This document shows positions 15,705 to 23,647 of a DNA stretch of 37,236 nt, piece by piece; the first letter of the stretch is position 1; each line of letters begins with the position of its first letter. The stretch lies in assembly GCA_938023735.1 (NCBI GenBank), contig CALJDK010000088.1, forward strand, positions 1-37,236. The letters are read 5' to 3'. The notes under the pieces were generated by a model. The model made no database searches, was not told where the DNA came from, and saw only the letters and a program-made list of their open reading frames with translations. This DNA is from an uncultured Acidimicrobiales bacterium. Lineage in GTDB: Bacteria; Actinomycetota; Acidimicrobiia; Acidimicrobiales; SHLQ01. The position numbers and the translations under genes are program-made.

Positions 15705-16607
15705 TTAGCCGTGGAGGGCCTTCATGAGTTCGCGGGTTGCTTGCTTTTCTTCCGGCGTGCCGAAGGCGTTGGCGGCGAATGATGTGGTGCCGACCGATTG
15801 AAGCTCTTCGATGCGTTCGGTGATCTCGGCGGCGGTACCGATAATCGCCACGTCCTCGGGTCCTGCGGCGTTCTCGCGGTCGAGCATGGCGCGGTAGCTC
15901 GGCAGCTGGCCGTAGATGGCGAACTCTTCAGCAGCGGCCTTTCGAGCGACGTCGGGCGCATCGGTGAGGCAGACCGGCAGCGACACCAGCACCTGGGGCG
16001 CCGGGCGGCCAGCACCGGTAGCCGCTTTGGAGATGGTCGGAACGATATGGCTTTCGAGGGTCCGAGGCCCGACCATCCAGGTCAGCGTTCCGTCAGCCTC
16101 GCGACCAGCGAGTTGGAGCATCTTCGGACCAAGCGCGGCCAGCACCACCTCGGGACGATCGGCACGAATCTCCAACCCGCCGCGAGCCACCAGTGTCTCG
16201 CCTTCGGCCCGCACCTGCTCGCCGTCGAGCAGCGGCATGAGGGCAGCGAGGAACTCACGCATATGCCGAAGAGGCTTCTCATACGACAGGCCCCACATGC
16301 CTTCGACAACAACCTGATGGGACAGACCAATACCGAGCAGGAGTCCTCCGCCGATGGCCTGGTTCACCGTAAGGGCTTGCTGCGCCATCATCATCGGATG
16401 CTGACGGTAGGTAGGCACAACGCCGGTCCCCAGTCGCATTCCGGGCACGTGGTTTCCGGCAACGGCTAGCGCAGTGAGCGCGTCGAGCCCAAAGATCTGT
16501 GGAGTGACATAGGTGGAGAAACCGTCGTCCTTCACCTGTCGAACCTCATCGACCAGGCGGTCGACGGTTGGTGGCTGTCCAAAGATTGCGATTTCCATTG
16601 AGTCCAT
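15705..16607 (-). CDS. LLM-class F420-dependent oxidoreductase
   Basis: The 300-residue luciferase-like protein has VDEVRQVKDDGFSTYVTPQIFGLDALTALAVAGNHVPGMRLGTGVVPTYRQHPMMMAQQALTVNQAIGGGLLLGIGLSHQVVVEGMWGLSYEKPLRHMREFL. The GIGLSH and RHPxxMAxQALT-type signatures are those of mycobacterial F420 oxidoreductases. The substrate is unknown. I place the start at ATG 16607 because TATGCT (16620-16615) lies exactly 7 nt upstream; ATG 16598 is the next option, and the longest frame (16634) would overlap the divergent gene's start. The neighbouring quinone oxidoreductase shares its promoter region. Confidence 0.9.
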   Translation of the reverse strand: MDSMEIAIFGQPPTVDRLVDEVRQVKDDGFSTYVTPQIFGLDALTALAVAGNHVPGMRLGTGVVPTYRQHPMMMAQQALTVNQAIGGGLLLGIGLSHQVVVEGMWGLSYEKPLRHMREFLAALMPLLDGEQVRAEGETLVARGGLEIRADRPEVVLAALGPKMLQLAGREADGTLTWMVGPRTLESHIVPTISKAATGAGRPAPQVLVSLPVCLTDAPDVARKAAAEEFAIYGQLPSYRAMLDRENAAGPEDVAIIGTAAEITERIEELQSVGTTSFAANAFGTPEEKQATRELMKALHG

Positions 16608-16614
16608 GGACGGC

Positions 16615-16624
16615 AGCATAGGAT
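16615..16624. promoter_or_regulatory. Divergent overlapping -10 elements
   Basis: The 10 bp AGCATAGGAT contain TATGCT on the minus strand (16620-16615), 7 nt before ATG 16607, and TAGGAT on the plus strand (16619-16624), 8 nt before ATG 16633. The two -10 boxes share the TA at 16619-16620, so two polymerases could not bind at once. Mutually exclusive transcription of the two oxidoreductase genes is inferred. Confidence 0.6.
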
Positions 16625-16632
16625 GACCCACC

Positions 16633-17595
16633 ATGGAAGCTGTACTTGTCGCACCCGATCAACCACTGTCGCTGGGCGAGGTGGAGTCACCCGCCGTCGG
16701 CTCATCCGATGTTCTCATCGAGGTACGAGCTGCGGGCCTCAACCGGGCCGACCTGATGCAGCGTGCAGGTTTCTATCCGCCACCGCCGGGCGCCTCGGAA
16801 ATTCTTGGTCTTGAGGCTGCCGGAGTGGTCGTGGAGGTCGGCGCCGACGTAACCGAGTGGAAGGCTGGCGACCGAGTCTGCGCGTTGCTTAGTGGTGGCG
16901 GCTATGCCGAGTACGCCGCGGCCGACGAGGGCTCATGCTTGCCGATTCCCGAGGCGATGAGCTTCACCGATGCCGTCTGTTTCCCTGAAGCGATGATGAC
17001 GGTGTGGGCCAACGTGTTCATGCGCAGCGCCTTGGCGAAGGGCGAGTCGTTTCTTCAACACGGCGGTACCAGCGGTATCGGTGTGATGGGCATCCAGATG
17101 GCCCGTCACATGGGCGCATCGACCATCTTTGCGACCGCTGGATCGGACGAGAAGGTGCAGGTGTGCCTCGACCTCGGGGCCGCTCATGCCATCAATTATC
17201 GCAACGACGACTTCGTTGAGATCGTCAAGGCCAATGGCGGCGCCGATGTCATCCTCGACATGGTGGGCGGCGATTACATCCAGCGCAACATCGACGCGGC
17301 AAACCTCAACGGGCGAATCTGTAATATCGCCTACCAGAACGGATTCGAGGCTTCGGTCAACTTTGGGCCCGTGCTTATGAAACGTCTGGTCCTTACCGCA
17401 ACCACGTTGCGAGCTCGCACGGCGGCCGAGAAACGAGTCATCCGCGACGCCGTGGCCACGAACTTCTGGAACGCGGTAACCAACGGTTCCATTCGACCCG
17501 TGCTTGACCAGTCGTTTGCGATGGCCGATGCCGAGGCCGCGCACAAAGCACTTGAGACCGGCGGCCACATCGGCAAGATAGCCCTCACCCGGTAG
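16633..17595 (+). CDS. NAD(P)H:quinone oxidoreductase, zinc-less MDR family (PIG3-like)
   Basis: The 320-residue protein has the GroES-like N-terminal half (VLIEVRAAGLNRADLMQRAGFYPPPPGASEILGLEAAGVVVEVG) and the Rossmann half (HGGTSGIGVMGIQMARHMGASTIFATAGSDEKV; GGADVILDMVGGDY). The 'NRADLMQRxGxYPPPxGAS' pattern and LKRLVLTATTLRARTAAEK match the PIG3/QOR subgroup, which uses NADPH to reduce quinones and lacks catalytic zinc, as here. The role is probably in redox balance or handling of quinone intermediates. It is followed by a hairpin terminator at 17611 before the convergent cupin gene. Confidence 0.93.
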   Translation: MEAVLVAPDQPLSLGEVESPAVGSSDVLIEVRAAGLNRADLMQRAGFYPPPPGASEILGLEAAGVVVEVGADVTEWKAGDRVCALLSGGGYAEYAAADEGSCLPIPEAMSFTDAVCFPEAMMTVWANVFMRSALAKGESFLQHGGTSGIGVMGIQMARHMGASTIFATAGSDEKVQVCLDLGAAHAINYRNDDFVEIVKANGGADVILDMVGGDYIQRNIDAANLNGRICNIAYQNGFEASVNFGPVLMKRLVLTATTLRARTAAEKRVIRDAVATNFWNAVTNGSIRPVLDQSFAMADAEAAHKALETGGHIGKIALTR

Positions 17596-17610
17596 CACTC
17601 ACCCGCTAGC

Positions 17611-17634
17611 TCGGGTCTGAAGAGCCAGACCCGA
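17611..17634. terminator. Bidirectional hairpin terminator candidate
   Basis: TCGGGTCTG (17611-17619) and CAGACCCGA (17626-17634) form a perfect 9-bp stem with a 6-nt loop, between the convergent stops of the quinone oxidoreductase (17595) and the cupin (17644). No U-run follows on either strand, as is common for actinobacterial terminators. Confidence 0.65.
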
Positions 17635-17643
17635 AGCACAGCG

Positions 17644-18099
17644 TTAGCTAAACAGAACGTTCGGGCGTTCGAGACCCTGCGCCTCACACAGCGCCATGTA
17701 GCCCGCGTACACACCGGCCGCGTCGGTGATGGACTCAACGTTGCCATCGGCATCGAGGTTGAGGTTGGCACCGGTGATGCTGAACCAGACATCGGTGGTT
17801 TCGGTGTTTTCGGCCGGAACGATGAGGGTGTGCTCGGAGCCCGCAGGCTCATACAGATACGAACCCGCAGTGTTGGTGTATTCGGATTCTTCGTACTTCC
17901 ACGCGCCGCTGAGCGTGAACGCATAGACCGGGCCAGTATGGCGATGTTTCTGCACGGCAGCCCCGGGTTTGAACCGGTTGCGAACAATCCAAAGACCTTC
18001 TTCGATCTTCACCTGGACGACCTTTAGCTCAAGGTCGCCTGCCTCTACCCAGGGAATGTCGTCGTCGCCGAGGTGCAGTGCCGATGGTGCTTCACTCAT
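17644..18099 (-). CDS. Cupin-domain protein (ChrR / 2,4'-dihydroxyacetophenone dioxygenase-like)
   Basis: This 151-residue single cupin has GLWIVRNRFKPGAAVQKHRHTGPVYAFTLSGAWKYEE, which holds the HRH metal ligands of cupin motif 1, and AGSYLYEPAGSEHTLIVPAEN with the motif 2 His. The arrangement matches small cupins annotated as 2,4'-dihydroxyacetophenone dioxygenase-like or ChrR-like. Dioxygenase, isomerase or sensor roles are all possible. The downstream end of the PPOX gene is 10 nt upstream on the same strand. TAACGT (18112-18107) lies 7 nt before the ATG and overlaps the PPOX stop codon, so the gene can be read both from its own leaderless promoter and as second gene of the PPOX unit. Confidence 0.82.
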   Translation of the reverse strand: MSEAPSALHLGDDDIPWVEAGDLELKVVQVKIEEGLWIVRNRFKPGAAVQKHRHTGPVYAFTLSGAWKYEESEYTNTAGSYLYEPAGSEHTLIVPAENTETTDVWFSITGANLNLDADGNVESITDAAGVYAGYMALCEAQGLERPNVLFS

Positions 18100-18109
18100 G
18101 GCAATAACG

Positions 18110-18622
18110 TTACTCGGCGTGGCCAGCTGCGATTGCTTCGTTGGTGAATGCCCGGAATTTCACGGCGTCGAAGGCCACAACAAGGTTGGCCTCGGTCTCG
18201 ATGATCACTCGGTGCTCCGAGTCGAGGAACTTGGTGAATGCCTGACGGTATTCGTCCTCGGGGTCGGCGGCGAGGCCTGAAAGGGTCGGGTAGAACCAGC
18301 TCTTCAGCTCGTCGAAACCGTCGTCGCCGTTGGCGTGGACCACGGAGTCGCCCTTAAAACTCGCTGTCTTGCCGTTGTTGTTGATGATCAAAGCCGATTG
18401 CGGGCGTTTGCGAAGTGCCGGTACCCGCTTCCGACGCTCGGCGCACGTGGTGTAGAACTTGCCGTCGCGATACACGAACGCAACGACCACGCCCACCGGA
18501 TAGCCGGCCATCGTTGTCCAGTTGAAGACGCACTCGCCGCCGGCATCGAGGAGCTTTTCGAGCTCGTGGTCATCGAGTCGCATCGTGGTGAGGTCTTCGT
18601 AGTCAACGGATTCTTCAGTCAT
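18110..18622 (-). CDS. PPOX (pyridoxamine 5'-phosphate oxidase-like) split-barrel flavin protein
   Basis: The 170-residue protein has an N-terminal helix (LDDHELEKLLDAGGECVFNWTT), then the split-barrel strands GYPVGVVVAFVYRDGKFYTTCAERRKRVPALRKRPQSALIINNNGKTASFKGDS, the common layout of FMN- or F420-binding PPOX proteins. The basic ERRKRVPALRKRP stretch could bind cofactor phosphate. The reaction is unknown. The ribosome site GAGGAA precedes ATG 18622. It is divergent from an SDR gene across 119 nt that holds an inverted repeat, and both are probably co-regulated. The cupin gene follows closely on the same strand. Confidence 0.82.
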   Translation of the reverse strand: MTEESVDYEDLTTMRLDDHELEKLLDAGGECVFNWTTMAGYPVGVVVAFVYRDGKFYTTCAERRKRVPALRKRPQSALIINNNGKTASFKGDSVVHANGDDGFDELKSWFYPTLSGLAADPEDEYRQAFTKFLDSEHRVIIETEANLVVAFDAVKFRAFTNEAIAAGHAE

Positions 18623-18662
18623 GGAGGTTCCTCGCCAGTTGGTGGTCGCTTGGGTGGCAAAT

Positions 18663-18682
18663 AATTAACTCGGCGGTTAATT
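18663..18682. promoter_or_regulatory. Inverted-repeat operator (TetR-like) in divergent gap
   Basis: AATTAAC (18663-18669) and GTTAATT (18676-18682) are perfect 7-bp arms separated by TCGGCG, an AT-rich dyad in a GC-rich gap. The form is that of TetR-family operators. It sits between the divergent PPOX and SDR genes and includes TA-rich -10-like sequence (TAATTT at 18679-18684). No TetR gene is in the window, so the regulator is encoded elsewhere. Confidence 0.6.
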
Positions 18683-18741
18683 TAACGCAACCAGTCCGCT
18701 CCGGACGATTCTCCGATCCAAAACCTAGGAACCCGAAACCT

Positions 18742-19578
18742 ATGACCGAAGCCAAGACCCTCGAAGGCCAGATCACCGTCGTTACCGGCGCAAGCCGTGG
18801 CATTGGCAAGGGCATTGCGCTCGGCCTGGCCGAGCAGGGCGCCACCGTCTACATCACCGGCCGAAGTGTGGGCGACGGCGAGCTCACGATCGACGCAACC
18901 GCCCGCGAGATTGAAGCGCTCGGCGGCGTGGGTATCCCTGTTCAGACCGACCACACCGACGACGAGCAGATAGCGGCGTTGTTCGATCGTGTTCGCTCCG
19001 AGGCCAGCCACATCGACATTCTGGTGAACAACGCATTCAAGATTCCCACTCCCCCAGTATGGGGAGGCGGCTTCTGGGAACATCCCTACACGATCTGGGA
19101 CGATCAGGTGGGCACTGGCGCTCGCTGTCACTACCTGGCCTGCTGGCACGCGGCGCAGATGCTTTTTGACGGCTCCGGCAAGCTCATCGTGAACGTCTCG
19201 TCACCGGGCGGCCTTGGCTACCACTTCAGCACCACGTACGGGGTTGGCAAGACGGCCCTCGACCGGATGACTGCCGATATGGCGGTCGAGCTCGAGCCCA
19301 AGGGCGTTACGTCCATCGCGGTGTATCCCGGATCGGTGGCCACCGAGTTCATCGTTGCCTCCAACGCCGAGCGCAAGAGCGATCTCTCGAAGTCGCAAAC
19401 GCCGTTGTTTGTCGGGCGCAGCGTGGCCGCGCTGGCCGGAACCGACGATCACCTGGAACGCTCGGGCAAGGTGCTTTGGATCGAAGATCTAGCTGACGAG
19501 TTCGACGTGTACGACGAGAACGGAAACCGTCCGCCCGGTTACTCACGGCGCGCTGCGTTGACCGGTAAAGAGGGCTAG
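18742..19578 (+). CDS. Short-chain dehydrogenase/reductase (DHRS1-like)
   Basis: The 278-residue protein has TGASRGIG (15-22), VYITGRS, DILVNNAF in place of the usual NNAG, and the catalytic Ser153/154, Tyr166 and Lys170 (NVSSPGG...TTYGVGK). The insertion KIPTPPVWGGGFWEHPYTIWDD and the VDxHTDD-type segment after strand 4 are typical of the DHRS1-like group. The reaction is probably NAD(P)H-dependent reduction of a ketone or steroid-like substrate. AGGAA lies about 12 nt before the ATG. Its transcription is probably controlled from the inverted repeat at 18663. It converges on the epimerase gene with only 7 nt between stops. Confidence 0.9.
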   Translation: MTEAKTLEGQITVVTGASRGIGKGIALGLAEQGATVYITGRSVGDGELTIDATAREIEALGGVGIPVQTDHTDDEQIAALFDRVRSEASHIDILVNNAFKIPTPPVWGGGFWEHPYTIWDDQVGTGARCHYLACWHAAQMLFDGSGKLIVNVSSPGGLGYHFSTTYGVGKTALDRMTADMAVELEPKGVTSIAVYPGSVATEFIVASNAERKSDLSKSQTPLFVGRSVAALAGTDDHLERSGKVLWIEDLADEFDVYDENGNRPPGYSRRAALTGKEG

Positions 19579-19585
19579 CCCCCGC

Positions 19586-20455
19586 CTACCAGATATCGAC
19601 GATGTTGGTCTGAGGCTCCCAGGAGCACGCCTCGGCCAATGCCCTCGACGACACTCGTTGCGAACGCGCCAACGCCTCGACCGGCGGACCACCAAGCTTC
19701 ACGAGCGCGGCGGGCAAGCCACGAAGCCGCTTGCGCCCGAGCGAGGTGGCGATTGCCGCCATATGGTCGACTCGTCGAGACGGTTGCGCTTCGGCGACGT
19801 TGTACGTTCCTGCGGGCACATCGAGCGCCGCTACTACCGCCGCGGCAGCATCGTCGATGTGTATCCACGATGCGTACGCCTCGCTCGCTCCCGGGAGCGC
19901 AAAGATGCCTCGTCGAGCAAACCCCCGAAGCTGTGCGTTGTGGGCGCTATCGGCAGCCCAGAACATGGCGAACCGTAGGCTGACGCCCCCCGCTTCGATG
20001 GCATTGGACTCGCTTTCGCGAACCGATTCGGTGACACTGCTGTAGTCGCGGTCGGTGGACTCATCGATCCACCCGTCGCCACCATCGACATAGGGAAAGG
20101 TGATCGACTCACCTACGTAGCGGGCTCCGGTAGGCAACGCGGATGCAAGATTGGCCGCGGCCTCGATTCGGAGCCGATCGTTCATGGCCCAACCCCTCTT
20201 GAAGCCCGCTGATGCTCCGGTGGGTATTGCGGTGGCGATGTTGATGATTGCTTCTGCCCCGTCGACAGCTTGGGCCACCGCGTCGGCATCGAACAGATCC
20301 ACTGTTACGGACTGGGCGCCATGCGCAGTGGCTTCCGACGCGGCGACAGGATTCCGAACATTCATCATTACTTCGTGGCCGGCCGCGGTCAACAGCGGTA
20401 CGACTCGGCGGCCAAGCACACCAGTGCCGCCAGCAAGAAAGATCTTTCTGGTCAT
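19586..20455 (-). CDS. NAD-dependent epimerase/dehydratase family protein
   Basis: The 289-residue extended-SDR protein starts KIFLAGGTGVLGRRVVPLLTAAGHEV, which holds the GxxGxxG nucleotide site, followed by VTVDLFDADAVAQAVDGAEAIINIA. RYVGESITFPYVDGGDGWIDEST replaces the classic YxxxK region, and a Tyr-Lys pair is not clear, so it may be an atypical or NmrA-like reductase. YASWIHIDDAAAAVVAALDVPAGTYNVAEAQPS is the conserved C-terminal block. TAAGAT (20467-20462) lies 6 nt before the ATG. It is divergent from the MocR-type regulator, whose operator lies next to this promoter, so it is a likely target gene. Confidence 0.88.
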   Translation of the reverse strand: MTRKIFLAGGTGVLGRRVVPLLTAAGHEVMMNVRNPVAASEATAHGAQSVTVDLFDADAVAQAVDGAEAIINIATAIPTGASAGFKRGWAMNDRLRIEAAANLASALPTGARYVGESITFPYVDGGDGWIDESTDRDYSSVTESVRESESNAIEAGGVSLRFAMFWAADSAHNAQLRGFARRGIFALPGASEAYASWIHIDDAAAAVVAALDVPAGTYNVAEAQPSRRVDHMAAIATSLGRKRLRGLPAALVKLGGPPVEALARSQRVSSRALAEACSWEPQTNIVDIW

Positions 20456-20474
20456 GCAATGATCTTACGATCAA

Positions 20475-20518
20475 GTGGTCTGTACCGATAGACCACCTAT
20501 TGGCAGAAAAACAGACCA
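20475..20518 (+). promoter_or_regulatory. Operator half-sites for the MocR-type regulator
   Basis: GTGGTCT (20475-20481) and AGACCAC (20490-20496) are a perfect dyad with an 8-nt spacer, and a third half-site AGACCA lies at 20513-20518. MocR/PdxR regulators use such sites with one extra half-site. They stand between the divergent epimerase gene and the regulator gene, so control of both is inferred. Confidence 0.68.
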
Positions 20519-20544
20519 GTTGTCGAGACGTGATCCGATGCACC

Positions 20545-21921
20545 ATGACTGACCTGCAGCTAGACCTCGACCCCACGCTCGGAAAGCGTGCCGCGCTCGA
20601 GGCAGCCTTGCGCGACGCAATTCGCAACGGCAGGCTGGTGGCCGGACAGCGACTTCCGTCATCGCGCACGCTGGCCAGCGACCTCGACATGTCACGGGCC
20701 ACCGCGGTGGCCGCATACGGACAGTTAGTGGCCGAAGGCTTTCTGCTTGCCGAGCATGGCCGCTCCACCACGGTCGCCGACGTCCCCAATCCGCCTCCCC
20801 CGGCTCCGATGCGCCATCCCTTCTGGACAACGCCGCGGTTCGACTTCCGTCCCGGCGAGCCGGCGACCGACTCGTTCCCGCGGCGCGACTGGCTTCGGTC
20901 GGTGCGCCATGTGCTGCAGGATTCGCCCGACGACGTGTTCGGGTACGCCGACCCTCGGGGCCGACCCGAGTTGCGTATGGCGCTGGCCAGCCAGCTCGGC
21001 CGTAGCCGAAGCGTGCTTTGTAGCGCCGACTCAATCAGTGTTGTCGGTGGCTTCGCATCGGCTGTCAGCTACCTGGCTGAGGTGCTCATGAAACAGGGGG
21101 GTTCAATCGCAGTTGAAGATCCGATGCTGTTTCTGCACCGAGACCTTTTGGAGCTTGCAGGCCTGAAGGTGGTGCCGATTCCTGTCGATGGTGAGGGCAT
21201 CATCGTCGATCGACTCGACGGCCTCGACGTAGGCGCGGTGCTGGTTACCCCGGCGCACCAGCATCCGGTGGGGGCAACGATGTCGGCCGAACGCCGGAGT
21301 CAGCTGGTTGCGTGGGCACGAGAAACCGACACGTGGATCATCGAAGACGACTACGACGGCGAGTTTCGCTACGACCGCAAGCCCATCGGCGCGCTCCAGG
21401 CGCTTGCACCCGACCAAGTCATCTACGCGGGCACTGCGAGCAAAACCATCGCCCCGGCTCTTCGGCTCGGCTGGCTCGTTCTTCCCGAGGGCGTTCGCCG
21501 AGCGGTGCAGCGGCAGATACATATTCGAGCGGGCGTCTCCACGGTCGACCAGCTCGCTCTGGCTCACTTTATCGAGTCGGGCACCTACGACCGTCACGTG
21601 CGAGCGATGCGCGCCAACTATCGCGACCGCCGCGCCGAAGTTGTCGAGCGCTTGGCGGCAGTTGCGCCGTGGCTTGAAATTGTCGACCATCCGGCCGGGC
21701 TTCACCTCACCGCTCGCATCCTCGATCCGGCAGTTGACGAAGACGCCTTGGTTGCCGCTGCCGACGAGGCCGGAGTGGGCCTGGTAGGCCTAGGGATCTG
21801 CCATATCGATCCGACCACCGCCACTCACCGTGGACTCATGATCGGGTTTGGCCGTCCGGCACAACACAACTTTGCCGCGTCGGTCGACGCGCTGGTCGAG
21901 GTTCTCGCGGCGTTCCGCTAG
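20545..21921 (+). CDS. MocR/PdxR-type regulator (GntR wHTH fused to aminotransferase fold)
   Basis: The 458-residue protein has an N-terminal GntR-type winged helix (residues about 15-75: RAALEAALRDAIRNGRLVAGQRLPSSRTLASDLDMSRATAVAAYGQLVAEGFL), then a full class I aminotransferase fold with IIEDDYDGEFRYDR and the PLP Lys in YAGTASKTIAPALRLGWLVLP. Such proteins sense PLP or an amino compound and act as activators or repressors. ATG 20545 is chosen because it starts the DNA-binding domain; the open frame upstream to 20248 is antisense to the epimerase. The epimerase gene, rather than pyridoxine genes, is its neighbour, so this is not clearly PdxR. Its TAG stop overlaps the TauD stop on the other strand (CTAG). 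Confidence 0.92.
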   Translation: MTDLQLDLDPTLGKRAALEAALRDAIRNGRLVAGQRLPSSRTLASDLDMSRATAVAAYGQLVAEGFLLAEHGRSTTVADVPNPPPPAPMRHPFWTTPRFDFRPGEPATDSFPRRDWLRSVRHVLQDSPDDVFGYADPRGRPELRMALASQLGRSRSVLCSADSISVVGGFASAVSYLAEVLMKQGGSIAVEDPMLFLHRDLLELAGLKVVPIPVDGEGIIVDRLDGLDVGAVLVTPAHQHPVGATMSAERRSQLVAWARETDTWIIEDDYDGEFRYDRKPIGALQALAPDQVIYAGTASKTIAPALRLGWLVLPEGVRRAVQRQIHIRAGVSTVDQLALAHFIESGTYDRHVRAMRANYRDRRAEVVERLAAVAPWLEIVDHPAGLHLTARILDPAVDEDALVAAADEAGVGLVGLGICHIDPTTATHRGLMIGFGRPAQHNFAASVDALVEVLAAFR

Positions 21922-22766
21922 TCGGCGCGACGCGGCGGGTGGGTGCCAGCAGTGCAGCGATGCAACTCGCGCCGTTGGGTCCCAAAGTCGCTCGGACCTC
22001 GGTGAACGGTTCGATGCTCGTCCCATACCACTACGTCGCCTGCGGCCCACAGGTGACTGAACTGATGGTCACCATCGAACAGCGCAAAGAGTTGGGCGAG
22101 CAGCGCATCGGACTCGGCCTTTGACACGCCGTCGACGCGCCGGGTGAACCCTGCGTTTACAAACAGCAGCTCTTCGCTGGTCCGAGGATGCGCAGCGACC
22201 ATGGGATGTAGCGACCCCGCCACGAACTGCTCAGCTACCTGGGCGGCCAGCTCAGGTCCCATTCGGATTTCCATTTCATGGCGAAATCTTGGCCCCGGAT
22301 CATGCAGCGCGTCGAGCGTGCGGATCCGGGCTGCGGTTTGCGGGTCGGTCGCCTGAAGCTTTCGAAGCGCTGCCGCAGCGTCGCTCCAGGTCGTGGCGCC
22401 GCCAGTAGAGGGTGCGGTTACCGACCGAAGCACCGCCACGTCGGGAATCTGAACGTGAAACGAGTAGTCGGTGTGAAAGAGGCTGTCGCCGCCCTCGGCC
22501 GGAGGATGATCTTCGTCGTTGAACACCACCGCAATGGGGTTGGTGGCGCCAATCGATGCGGCCACCGGGTGCACCTGGAGCTCGCCCCAGATACCAGCGA
22601 ATCGGCCGAGTTCGTCGTCATCGAGGTGCTGCGATGGGAAGGCCAGAACCCCGTGGGTATCAAGGCTGGCCCGAATCGCCTGCGCCTGCTCGCTGGTGAC
22701 ACCTGCGCGCAGGTCGATTGAGCTGACGGTGGCACCAAAGCCAGTCGATGAGACCTCAACCTTCAC
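21918..22766 (-). CDS. TauD/TfdA-family Fe(II)/2-oxoglutarate dioxygenase
   Basis: The 282-residue protein has the double-stranded beta-helix facial triad: His98 and Asp100 in SLFHTDYSF and His255 in HRTVHRG, with the 2-oxoglutarate-binding Arg in QRRELHR. LDTHGVLAFPSQHLDDDELGRFAGIWGELQVHP is the common N-terminal block of the family. It would hydroxylate a sulfonate, aryloxyalkanoate, amino acid or similar substrate. GTG 22766 is preceded 7 nt upstream by TAACAT (22779-22774), a leaderless promoter. The final residues converge on and overlap the MocR stop. The substrate cannot be read from sequence. Confidence 0.92.
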   Translation of the reverse strand: MKVEVSSTGFGATVSSIDLRAGVTSEQAQAIRASLDTHGVLAFPSQHLDDDELGRFAGIWGELQVHPVAASIGATNPIAVVFNDEDHPPAEGGDSLFHTDYSFHVQIPDVAVLRSVTAPSTGGATTWSDAAAALRKLQATDPQTAARIRTLDALHDPGPRFRHEMEIRMGPELAAQVAEQFVAGSLHPMVAAHPRTSEELLFVNAGFTRRVDGVSKAESDALLAQLFALFDGDHQFSHLWAAGDVVVWDEHRTVHRGPSDFGTQRRELHRCTAGTHPPRRAD

Positions 22767-22855
22767 GGAGCGAATGTTACCGGCGGGCGTTGTTGGTTTC
22801 CCAACGAAGTGTGGTGTGATCTTGTGCGTACCCAGATCCAGAACGGAAGAGGCCC

Positions 22856-23611
22856 ATGACCACCAACGATGAAGAGGTTCTGCAGGAGCGTGACGGCGCA
22901 GTCGTGACGATCACCCTCAACCGGCCCGATGCGCTGAATGCAATTACCCCAACCATGTTGGTCACATTGGGCGACGTCCTCGAAGGACTCGCCGCCGACG
23001 ACGAGGTTCGGGTCGTCGTGTTTACCGGCTCGGGACGGGCATTCAGCGCTGGCGTCGACTTGAAAGCGCTCGGCGACCGCGAACTCACCAACGGCAAGGT
23101 CGGCGACATCCTCGATCTACCCGCCCGCAAGGTCACCAACCTTCTTGCCACAATGCCCGCAGTGACTATCGCAAAGGTCAATGGCTTCTGCTTTACCGGA
23201 GCGCTCGAACTTGCTCTTGCCTGTGACCTCATCATCGCCGCCGAGGAAGCGAAGTTCGGCGACACGCACGCCAAGTTCGGACTCCGCCCAACTTGGGGAA
23301 TGAGCCAACGACTTCCTCGCCTGGTTGGTATGACCGCCGCCCGCGAACTTTCGCTCACTGCCCGTAGTTTCAGCGGCGTCGAAGCCCGAGAGCTGGGCAT
23401 GGTTGCTCGCACCGCACCACTCGCCGACCTCGACACGGCCACCGCCGATCTGGTCACCTCGATCGCCGGAAACAGCGCCGGGTCCCTGCGCTCCTACAAG
23501 GATCTGTATCGGCAGACGATGGAGCTGCCGCTCACCGAAGCTCTGAAGTACGAGGCCGACACCGAGTACCCGATTTCCGATACCGCCGAACGGCTTGCCG
23601 GCTTTCGCTAG
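22856..23611 (+). CDS. Enoyl-CoA hydratase/isomerase (crotonase family)
   Basis: The 251-residue crotonase-fold protein has ITLNRPDALNAIT, VVVFTGSGRAFSAGVDLKAL (oxyanion-hole segment), VAKVNGFCFTGALELALACDLIIA with the first catalytic Glu position, and EAKFGDTHAKFGLRPTWGMSQRLPRLVG. The second usual Glu is Asp/His at FGDTHAKFG, which fits isomerase- or hydrolase-like crotonases. It acts on acyl-CoA thioesters, probably in beta-oxidation with the thiolase and CoA-transferase nearby. ATG 22856 has GGAAGAGG upstream. It converges on the aspartate-dehydrogenase-like gene. Confidence 0.92.
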   Translation: MTTNDEEVLQERDGAVVTITLNRPDALNAITPTMLVTLGDVLEGLAADDEVRVVVFTGSGRAFSAGVDLKALGDRELTNGKVGDILDLPARKVTNLLATMPAVTIAKVNGFCFTGALELALACDLIIAAEEAKFGDTHAKFGLRPTWGMSQRLPRLVGMTAARELSLTARSFSGVEARELGMVARTAPLADLDTATADLVTSIAGNSAGSLRSYKDLYRQTMELPLTEALKYEADTEYPISDTAERLAGFR

Positions 23612-23647
23612 ATCCTGCGGGTGCCGAGTCTCGCTGCGGTGCAGCCG

